Positions 1-6,111 of a DNA stretch of 64,000 nt are shown here, piece by piece. Within the stretch, counting starts at the first letter, position 1. Each line of letters starts with the position of its first letter. The stretch comes from Bacteroidales bacterium (GTDB lineage Bacteria > Bacteroidota > Bacteroidia > Bacteroidales > UBA932): contig JAKSKD010000002.1 in assembly GCA_024401925.1 (NCBI GenBank), positions 1-64,000 on the forward strand, read 5' to 3'. Both the position numbers and the translations under genes were made by a program. Under the pieces are notes generated by a model. It did no database searches and was not told the DNA's origin. It saw only the letters and a list, made by a program, of their open reading frames with translations.

Positions 1-790
1 CAAGCAGCTCGTCTATGGCCTTCTGGTTGGTTCTGAGCCCCTGGCCGATAAGGCTGATTGTCCCGAACGGGATATAGTCGCCACCCTCCAGATAGCTGTC
101 CTCACCTTTTACCCGATAAACGGCGGGTTCGCCGAGCTGCTCATAGCAGGCTTCGATGATGTCAACCTCAGGAGCTCTCTGGCTGGAGTTCATCCTGCAC
201 ATTATATGCCCATTCGGTGTGGTTATGCTCTGGTCCCTGAGGAAATACATATTCATCAGAGGATTATGCAGATACTGAGCCTCGAATCCGGTGTTGATGC
301 CTGATTTTTTGAGTATGACGGTAGGCCTGTTGATTATGATGCGGACAAGGTCGGAATTGCTCATCGAAGCAAGGACCTGCTGCTTGTACAGGGCCTGGAC
401 CTCCTGCTCACTAATCTCCAGATTGCTCACATCGTATGTAAGAGACGGCTGTGCAAGGGAGACGAGGCGGTCGTGAGGCATTGAAAGCAACGTGTTCGTT
501 ACTGTGTGAACGGTACAACCTTCCTTTTCAAGCATTGAAATATAATTTCTGTGCTCGTCAGCGGCCTTGTCGATGTCAAAATATCTCTCATATAATCCGG
601 CATCCGGGTGGATGACTCCGTCAAAGAGCTCTGCTCCCGGAGTGTACATCAGGATGAAGCCCGCCTTGTGGTATTCAGCCTGCGGATAGCCGTAAACAAG
701 CGGCTTTTCCGGCCTGTCCAAAGGACCGCATCCGAATGCTGTCAGGCAGGCGAATGCAATCAATAATGAATTGATAATTCTAAATTTCAT
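1..790 (-). CDS. Arginine deiminase-like lipoprotein, partial (3' end outside window)
   Basis: The reading frame is open from the ATG at 788-790 to the left edge (263 codons). The N-terminus is a signal peptide ending in a loose lipobox (AFGC, Cys21), so the product is probably lipidated and exported. The rest resembles the arginine deiminase/amidinotransferase fold: NPLMNMYFLRDQ (about residues 177-187, the FTRD-like motif with Asp186), LEGGD (about 234-238) and GLRTNQ (about 251-256, like the G-x-x-RT motif). Family enzymes hydrolyse arginine to citrulline and ammonia through a C-terminal Cys that lies outside the window. Known arginine deiminases are usually cytosolic, so export suggests action on external arginine or on peptides; that is inference. 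A good -7 box lies at 1050-1057, upstream of the remnant that precedes this gene. Confidence 0.75.
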   Translation of the reverse strand, partial: MKFRIINSLLIAFACLTAFGCGPLDRPEKPLVYGYPQAEYHKAGFILMYTPGAELFDGVIHPDAGLYERYFDIDKAADEHRNYISMLEKEGCTVHTVTNTLLSMPHDRLVSLAQPSLTYDVSNLEISEQEVQALYKQQVLASMSNSDLVRIIINRPTVILKKSGINTGFEAQYLHNPLMNMYFLRDQSITTPNGHIMCRMNSSQRAPEVDIIEACYEQLGEPAVYRVKGEDSYLEGGDYIPFGTISLIGQGLRTNQKAIDELL

Positions 791-801
791 CTCTTTCTGT
801 T

Positions 802-1042
802 TTAGTTACTGGACAATATTGTTTCCACAGCCTGCCTTACATTCGCCCAGACTTCATCGCTTGTCAGCACGCCTGATTCTCGTATGGCATTATTCAAGAA
901 GGCATCTACACTCAGGTTGTCGCTGACGATTTTCACCGCCGCAACCAGTTCGAGATGGGGCGAGAATGAGGCTATGTAGTTGAGTTCCATATCATAGAGC
1001 GTGGGCTCGGCCTTGTCCGATTCAGTAAAAAAACTGTTTCAT
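802..1042 (-). pseudogene. Remnant of a purine/MTA-type nucleosidase (C-terminal part), frameshifted
   Basis: The frame open from about 1037 to the stop at 802-804 encodes about 75 residues containing LYDMELNYIA, AAVKIVSDNL and a helical tail. This resembles the C-terminus of nucleoside phosphorylase/MTA-SAH nucleosidases (the DME motif followed by an I-x-SD motif). The N-terminal two thirds is absent. An ATG at 1042-1040 lies 7 nt after a TACCTTTG promoter box, but a run of seven T puts it out of frame (MKQFFY then stop). Six T would join it to FFTESDKAEP and the remnant. The family call rests on short motifs. It is most likely an internal-deletion relic; a homopolymer-switched small protein is a less likely reading. 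Confidence 0.55.
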
Positions 1043-1049
1043 ACGCCCA

Positions 1050-1057
1050 CAAAGGTA
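1050..1057 (-). promoter_or_regulatory. -7 promoter box TACCTTTG
   Basis: This is a perfect match to the Bacteroidota TAnnTTTG box on the minus strand. It lies 7 nt before the ATG of the frameshifted nucleosidase remnant and could transcribe both the remnant and the arginine-deiminase-like gene. No clear -33 TTG was found at the usual distance. Confidence 0.5.
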
Positions 1058-1164
1058 GCGATTTTCCTTTACCTATACATTTCCCGACCATAATAATATG
1101 CATTCCTGGAATCCTTTTCGGATACTCAGTGGGTTAAAACACATCCGTTCATACAAATGAATTG

Positions 1165-1193
1165 GTACAAACGCGAATCATTCGCGTTTGTAC
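1165..1193. repeat. Perfect 13-bp inverted repeat, 3-nt loop
   Basis: GTACAAACGCGAA at 1165-1177 is followed by TCA and then its exact reverse complement at 1181-1193. No U-run follows on either side and no gene ends here, so it does not read as a terminator. It could be an operator palindrome or a mobile-repeat end. Confidence 0.7.
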
Positions 1194-1386
1194 GAAAATC
1201 ACCCGCACATACAACTGTAACTTGCCCATAAACTTAAGATGCTGAAATATAACTATTTATAAGCGCGAGAGAAACTGTCACAGATGGGCTTTGTATGTGT
1301 GATATTATGAAAAGCGTCGGGTCATAGAGGTCATCCTCTTTCTGTTTATCTTGCTGCCGCCAAGCGTCGGCTGTCTCTTCATCTAC

Positions 1387-1630
1387 CACGGGCAAAAAGC
1401 GGTATTTTGCACGTGAAAATAATGACGAACTGCGATTTTACGGGCAAATACGCCTATTCTGCCCGTATTTCGTTTGTCAGGAGGCCAAATACGGGCAAAA
1501 CACGTCATTCTGCCCGCAAAACGACATTATTTCGTCATCGGCACGGGCAAAAAAGCTTATTTTTCCCGCGTTTCAGCAAATGAAAAGTGTAAAGGCCCAG
1601 TTTTGCCCAGATAGACTTCACGGGCGGGCA
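1387..1630. repeat. Cluster of CGGGCAAA words in both orientations
   Basis: Between 1387 and about 1630 the word CGGGCAA(A) or its complement TTGCCCG/TGCCCG recurs: near 1389, 1441, 1470, 1492, 1511 and 1543, with variants near 1563, 1602 and 1621. It is mixed with ATGACGAA/TTCGTCAT words. Spacing is irregular and the orientation alternates. No open frame explains it. Confidence 0.5.
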
Positions 1631-1646
1631 GTCTCGTCGTGAAGTC
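1614..1646. repeat. 9-bp inverted repeat with 15-nt loop
   Basis: GACTTCACG at 1614-1622 pairs with CGTGAAGTC at 1638-1646. It lies at the right end of the CGGGCAAA cluster and may bound that element. Confidence 0.5.
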
Positions 1647-1870
1647 GCATCCATCTATAAAGTATTCTTTCCTTGACGCTGCCTGTCAAGACCGCATACT
1701 TGTCTCATAGGCATTCAAAATTTTGGGACACCAAGCCCGTTTAACTTAAAGTATTGTGCGGCAGGCAGTGATGCCATGTCCGCTTTTGCCAATAAAGATA
1801 GTATGGGGTCTTGATTTTTATTCAACCGGCCTAAAATCGCTGGTTTTTATCTATATTTACGGAATAAATA

Positions 1871-1885
1871 AATCAATCAATCAAT
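1871..1885 (+). repeat. AATC tetranucleotide repeat touching a start codon
   Basis: AATCAATCAATCAAT directly abuts the ATG at 1886. The tract replaces any ribosome-binding site, so changes in unit number could alter spacing or leader length. Confidence 0.7.
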
Positions 1886-2482
1886 ATGTGGAATACATTT
1901 AAATCTGCTATCCTTGCCGGAATCTGCATCGGTATTGCCGGCTTCGGCTATCTTGCCGTAGGAGGCGTTGTCGGCGCCGTGGTTTTCGCCTTCGGCCTGC
2001 TTGCTGTAGTCAATTATAAGTTCAAGCTCTTCACGGGAACTGCCGGTTTCTTCAAGAAAGGGGAGTTCTGCAACCTTTGGCTGATTCTTGTGGGAAATAT
2101 CGTCGGAACCCTTTTGGTAGCCCTCCTAGCCCGGACTTCTGCAATGCCTCTTCAAGAAAGTGCTCAGAAGATTCTTGAAGCGCGTCTCGCAAACGGCGCA
2201 CTTAGAAGCGGCGCCCTTGCTATAGGCTGTGGCTTCATTATGACAACTGTCGTGAAGTTTGCGCGTCAGGGTCAGTGGATACCTCTTCTTTTCGGTATTC
2301 CTATGTTCATCCTGTGCGGCTTTCCTCACAGTATCGCTGACGCATTCTACTATTGGACCGTTCCGTTCAGTTTCCTTGGAGCCCATATCGGGGAAGTGCT
2401 TCTCCTTTATGTCTGCATTGTTGCCGGCAATTTCATCGGCTGCAATCTTACCCGCTTCCTTATTCCAGATATTGATAAATAG
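1886..2482 (+). CDS. Short formate/nitrite transporter (FNT) family channel
   Basis: This is a 198-residue, almost wholly hydrophobic inner-membrane protein with about six membrane segments. Two FNT hallmarks are visible: LFTGTAGFF (about residues 48-56), in the position of the family's LFTG loop, and GFPHSIADAF (about 147-156), matching the GFEHSIANMF-like motif whose His lines the pore. FNT channels pass small monovalent anions such as formate, nitrite or hydrosulfide. Typical members have 260-290 residues, so this is a compact variant with a short N-terminus and loops. It is monocistronic, between a gene desert and a terminator. Substrate cannot be assigned. Confidence 0.8.
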   Translation: MWNTFKSAILAGICIGIAGFGYLAVGGVVGAVVFAFGLLAVVNYKFKLFTGTAGFFKKGEFCNLWLILVGNIVGTLLVALLARTSAMPLQESAQKILEARLANGALRSGALAIGCGFIMTTVVKFARQGQWIPLLFGIPMFILCGFPHSIADAFYYWTVPFSFLGAHIGEVLLLYVCIVAGNFIGCNLTRFLIPDIDK

Positions 2483-2508
2483 CAGTACATATTGACTGAA
2501 ATCATATA

Positions 2509-2535
2509 GAAGGAGGCTGGAATCCAGCCTCCTTC
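2509..2535 (+). terminator. Rho-independent-like terminator after the FNT gene
   Basis: A 12-13 bp perfect stem (GAAGGAGGCTGG against CCAGCCTCCTTC) lies 27 nt after the stop codon, followed by a T-rich ATTCTTCTTCT run. Confidence 0.8.
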
Positions 2536-2683
2536 ATTCTTCTTCTACTCTGAGCCTGTGTCTGGAGTGCTATGCCGTCAGCCTTCGCGCTGCGCGCTCA
2601 TCCCGTCACTCCCTTCGGTCGTGCCACCCATTCACAAGGCCATGGGCGGCCATGGGCTTCCCGTCATAACCTCCAGTCCACAG

Positions 2684-2818
2684 GCTCCGGGAGAACAGGA
2701 CTGCCATAAGGGCCTGTGCCACCCTCGGCAACATAAGAGGGGGGACCATGAGCGCAGCGAATGGTGGGGTCTCGCGCAGCGAGACGGCTAACTTATGGCA
2801 GTCCTGTTCTGCTGGAGC
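2684..2818. repeat. MITE-like element with long terminal inverted repeats
   Basis: A 19-bp perfect arm (AGAACAGGACTGCCATAAG, 2692-2710) pairs with 2792-2810. After a 3-nt internal loop it extends with GCTCC (2684-2688) against GGAGC (2814-2818). The interior holds a second hairpin, GTCTCGC/GCGAGAC at 2769-2785. Outside it, 2550-2563 and 2669-2683 form a weaker inverted pair. No credible protein is encoded. The form fits a non-autonomous mobile repeat or a large structured RNA. Confidence 0.55.
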
Positions 2819-2847
2819 ACGGGAAGAGAACGGTATGACTGTGCCGA

Positions 2848-3981
2848 TCAGAAGAGGGACAGGAGGCGGAAGAGGATGAAGCCGAGATAGTTGCCGACGG
2901 CGTATCCGACTACTCCTATGGCGAGGCCGCCTGCGAGGACGGAACTGTTTTTCATTGCTCCGGCCATCATCGGGACGAACGGGGGAGAACAGATATAGGT
3001 TACTGAACTTACCGTCATCGTATCCGCGTCAATGCCGAAAATCTTTGCCAGAAACACCTGGATTGCCAATGAACCGAATATCACGAAAGTCAGGTAGCCC
3101 AGCAGCGCCAGGCTGCTGCCGAGTTCGAACTTGCTCAGGTCGGCCATTGATGCCACGACAATAGAGAAAATGTAGATAAGGTACATTCCGATATCATACC
3201 CGCTTTTTCTGTCTCTTACCGGTTTCCAGAAAGAAGCCGCTATGCCCAATGTGGTCAGAAGCAGTATGAGGACAGTCATAAACCAGTCGTCTCCGCAGAG
3301 TAGGGCTACTCCGGCCGAAATGCCGATTATCAGTATGTCAACTCCGAACAGCACTGCCGCATCCTTGAACCATGCTTTTGTGAACAGAAAAGGCTTGCCG
3401 GATTCCGATGAAGTATTCTCCCCGTCCTGCAGAGTGTAATTGTCGGGGTGTGTGATGTTGGGAAGCCACTTTCTGAATAACTTGATGCCGAAACCCATCA
3501 GAAAGGTGAGGTACAGGAAACATATGATCATATCATATGAGTTCAGGAGAATAAAGGTCTCTTCCGACGCATTCAACATAGATTTCAGAGCCGCAAGATT
3601 AATGGTTCCGCCAGTGTAAACCCCGGTCAGCATTCCGCCGACCTTTGCACCGTCCGGAATGTCCTTCCCAAAAATCAGGAAGCCGATAATCACAGCGGCT
3701 ACTACTGCCACCATTCCTGTAATGAGCGCAAGCAACTGGCTGCGGGTCTGGCTCCTGGAGAACTTGCATGAGAACAGCATAAGTGGAATGGCGAGCGGGA
3801 CCATCGCGCTTGAAAGAAGGTCCTGCACCTTGGCCATACAGGACGGATGAAATATGTTGCCGATAATGATTCCAAGTATGTAAAGAACCAGCACCGGACC
3901 AATCTTGCCCAGCACGGGTATTTTCTTGCACAGCCACAGCACACCGGCCGGGGCGAGTAAAAATACGGGTATTATCCACAT
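2848..3981 (-). CDS. DUF819 family integral membrane protein
   Basis: This 377-residue protein has about ten hydrophobic segments spread over its whole length and matches the DUF819 (YjcL-like) pattern: a short N-terminal pair of helices, a GGMLTGVYTGGTINLAAL segment (about residues 125-142) typical of the family, and a mirrored second half ending in AGGLAIGVVGYAVGNYLG. The fold resembles two-repeat secondary carriers. Substrate is unknown. It is divergent from nagB with 67 bp between start codons, so the two could share a control region. Confidence 0.75.
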   Translation of the reverse strand: MWIIPVFLLAPAGVLWLCKKIPVLGKIGPVLVLYILGIIIGNIFHPSCMAKVQDLLSSAMVPLAIPLMLFSCKFSRSQTRSQLLALITGMVAVVAAVIIGFLIFGKDIPDGAKVGGMLTGVYTGGTINLAALKSMLNASEETFILLNSYDMIICFLYLTFLMGFGIKLFRKWLPNITHPDNYTLQDGENTSSESGKPFLFTKAWFKDAAVLFGVDILIIGISAGVALLCGDDWFMTVLILLLTTLGIAASFWKPVRDRKSGYDIGMYLIYIFSIVVASMADLSKFELGSSLALLGYLTFVIFGSLAIQVFLAKIFGIDADTMTVSSVTYICSPPFVPMMAGAMKNSSVLAGGLAIGVVGYAVGNYLGFILFRLLSLF

Positions 3982-4019
3982 AGTACCCCGAAGTTAGCAA
4001 GTATTTTTCTTGAAAATGT

Positions 4020-4027
4020 TATATTTG
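4020..4027 (+). promoter_or_regulatory. -7 box TATATTTG for nagB
   Basis: This perfect TAnnTTTG match lies 21 nt before the ATG at 4049. An earlier in-frame ATG at 4010 lies upstream of the expected transcription start, so it cannot be the translation start from this promoter. Confidence 0.65.
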
Positions 4028-4048
4028 AAGATAAATATTGATAATGTT

Positions 4049-4828
4049 ATGAAAGTAGTTATTAGAGAGAATGCACTCGAAGGCTCAATATGGGCCGCAC
4101 ATTATATTGCAGACAGGATAAATGAAAAGGCTGCGAAAACTTCGGAGCCGTTCGTCATCGGGCTTTGTACAGGGTCCACACCTATTGAAACTTATGCGGA
4201 ACTTGGAAGACTGGTGAAGGCAGGGAAAGTATCCTTCAAGAATGTGATTTCGTTCAATATGGATGAATATGTCGGGCTTCCTGAATCCCATCCGGAGAGC
4301 TACCACTCTTTTATGCACAAGAATCTTTTTGACTTCATTGACGAACCTGCGGAGAATATCCACATCCTCAATGGAAATGCAAAGGATCTGGACGCTGAAT
4401 GCGCTGCATATGAGGAAGCAATAATCAAGGCCGGCGGATTCGACCTTTTCCTCGGTGGAATCGGAGAGGACGGACACATCGCTTTCAATGAACCGTACTC
4501 CTCACTCAATTCCCGTACAAGAGTTGTTGATCTGACGGAAGATACGAGAATCGTGAATTCACGCTTCTTCGACAATGATATGAACAAGGTCCCTAAACAG
4601 GCTCTATCTGTAGGCGTGGCAACGGTGACTGGCTCAAAGGAGGTCGTTCTTCTCGTTATGGGTCCGAAGAAAGCCCGCGCATTGAGGGATGCAGTCGAAG
4701 GACCTTGCAGCCATAAATGTACTGCATCAGCCCTCCAGCTCCACGAACAGGCTACCATCGTCTGTGACGAGGCATCTGTCGGTGAGTTGACAGTCAATGC
4801 ATACCGCTATTTCAAAGCGCTGTACTAG
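4049..4828 (+). CDS. nagB: Glucosamine-6-phosphate deaminase
   Basis: The 259-residue product converts glucosamine 6-phosphate to fructose 6-phosphate and ammonia in the cytoplasm, the step that feeds amino-sugars into glycolysis. From this start, the family's catalytic residues fall at their E. coli numbers: Asp72 in FNMDEYVGLP, and Asp141, His143 and Glu148 in GIGEDGHIAFNEP. The LCTGSTP phosphate loop is at about 39-45. This numbering and the promoter box at 4020-4027 favour 4049 over the in-frame ATG at 4010. The stop overlaps the end of the convergent transporter gene by 4 bp. Confidence 0.95.
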   Translation: MKVVIRENALEGSIWAAHYIADRINEKAAKTSEPFVIGLCTGSTPIETYAELGRLVKAGKVSFKNVISFNMDEYVGLPESHPESYHSFMHKNLFDFIDEPAENIHILNGNAKDLDAECAAYEEAIIKAGGFDLFLGGIGEDGHIAFNEPYSSLNSRTRVVDLTEDTRIVNSRFFDNDMNKVPKQALSVGVATVTGSKEVVLLVMGPKKARALRDAVEGPCSHKCTASALQLHEQATIVCDEASVGELTVNAYRYFKALY

Positions 4829-5865
4829 CAGAGAAAATACATAGCGAAACCTATGGCGAGCGCTACGGCGCAGTTGATGAGTTTCGCATAGATGAAATCC
4901 CTCTTGGACTCGGCGATGAGGGGGAGGGATGCGTGTCCGTCCTGGGAAATGCAGCTGGCAACAAGAACTGATGCCGGAGCTATTCCCATAGCATAGAGCG
5001 ACACGAAGACCAGATGAGGACCGGATTCGGGAATTATCCCTATGAGTGTGGCCAGGACTATCATCAAAGGGATGTTGGAACTTACCCACGATTCGATGTC
5101 GAAGAAATTGGATGCAAGTCCTATCGCGAGCAAGACCCCGAAAGTCCAGGCGAAGACCTTTGGAAGATGCCCACAGATGATATGATGCCACAGGTGGTCT
5201 CCAATGAAGTGGTCCGATGCGCAAAGTATTACAGCAAGGAGTATTACGCTGAAGCAGGCGAACATAACATTCATCCAAGTCTCGTCAAGGAGGTTGAGTC
5301 CGGATGTCTGCCGGGCCTCGTCACCGTCACCGAGGATTCCGAGCAGAAGGGCGGCAATATAGAGTACCAGTCCGGCCGCCATAGTGATGCGTTTCCATCC
5401 GAAGTGCCTCTTCTCATTGTGAGCGTGGCTGTCTTCTTCGTGGACGTGGAGTTCTGCGCAGGAAATATTAGCCGGTGATCCGCGATGTTTGCGGACGGCA
5501 TCTACTATGACACCTGTGGTGATTGCAAGAATGAACAGAAGCCCTGTTATCTTGAGAGCATCGCCCGGAAAGGATGCCAGCATTACGAATGCTTCATCCC
5601 CTGATGTGGCAATCATCATTGCTACAAGTGCACCGAAACTCAGCATCCCGTGGGAATACAGGGAGACTGATGCGAAACCGCCCATACAGCCGGGGATGCA
5701 GCCCAGAATAGCGGAAAGGACAATCTGTCCGAAACTGTTGCGCTGCAGTATGTTGGAAAGCCTTCCACGGGACTTCAGATTGATACTTTCTATCATAAGC
5801 ATCATTACGACTACCATTCCGGTAATCATTATCGATGTTCTGAGTGCTTCCAACAATATATTCAT
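4825..5865 (-). CDS. Putative 10-TM heavy-metal exporter (ArsP_2 / putative manganese transporter family)
   Basis: The product has 346 residues from the ATG at 5863-5865. The frame continues upstream, but that part is charged and lacks family character. It has about ten membrane segments in two similar halves, with GCIPGCMGGFASVSLYSHG in the first and IIPESGPHLVFVSLYAMG in the second, matching the ArsP_2 pattern. The central cytoplasmic loop (about residues 135-152) is His-rich (LHVHEEDSHAHNEKRH), suggesting metal binding. Substrate is inferred only from the family; manganese or another divalent ion is plausible. TATCTTCG lies just before the ATG and is one base off the -7 consensus. Confidence 0.75.
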   Translation of the reverse strand: MNILLEALRTSIMITGMVVVMMLMIESINLKSRGRLSNILQRNSFGQIVLSAILGCIPGCMGGFASVSLYSHGMLSFGALVAMMIATSGDEAFVMLASFPGDALKITGLLFILAITTGVIVDAVRKHRGSPANISCAELHVHEEDSHAHNEKRHFGWKRITMAAGLVLYIAALLLGILGDGDEARQTSGLNLLDETWMNVMFACFSVILLAVILCASDHFIGDHLWHHIICGHLPKVFAWTFGVLLAIGLASNFFDIESWVSSNIPLMIVLATLIGIIPESGPHLVFVSLYAMGIAPASVLVASCISQDGHASLPLIAESKRDFIYAKLINCAVALAIGFAMYFLC

Positions 5866-6080
5866 ACCGCGAAGATAGCCAACATTGCTGATATTGCATA
5901 GGTCATTCTTAAAAAATAACTTGGTAATTTTTTTGGTTCTTGTTTTGTCTTTTGAACATGTCATTCAGTCACGTAGCACAGCTACGCTCCTTCATTCCAT
6001 ATCCAAAATTCATAAACAATCCCTCATAAATCTTTACCAACTTATTTTTTCATCTTTCCTAGATAAATGGAAAATTAGAG

Positions 6081-6088
6081 TAAATTTG
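6081..6088 (+). promoter_or_regulatory. -7 box TAAATTTG for the tandem esterase gene
   Basis: Perfect TAnnTTTG match 23 nt before the ATG at 6112, at the right end of a 246-bp divergent intergenic region. The only other feature seen there is a small CGTAGC/GCTACG hairpin at 5972-5986. Confidence 0.65.
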
Positions 6089-6111
6089 TATCTGTACTAA
6101 AAGCTTTAAAT

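Larger units (their letters stand above)
1058..1885. other. 828-bp stretch without a convincing gene
   Basis: The stretch holds the 13-bp palindrome, the CGGGCAAA cluster and the 9-bp inverted repeat. It also holds a minus-strand open frame of about 40 codons ending at 1715 (contains LPAAQYFKLNGLGVPKF) and the leader of the downstream channel gene. A TATATTTA sequence at about 1852-1859 is one base off the -7 consensus and may be that gene's promoter. Confidence 0.5.

Noticed and set aside
1387..1630. CRISPR-like array
   Set aside because: The recurring word is only 8-9 bp, its spacing is irregular and copies are inverted; there are no uniform spacers and no cas genes.
2558..2791. 77-codon plus-strand frame
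   Set aside because: It lies inside the inverted-repeat element, has hairpin-driven composition and no ribosome-binding site or promoter.
4010..4048. Upstream ATG for nagB
   Set aside because: It precedes the promoter box at 4020-4027, and catalytic numbering fits the ATG at 4049.
5866..5964. N-terminal extension of the metal exporter
   Set aside because: Charged, low-complexity sequence unlike the family; the membrane domain starts at 5865.
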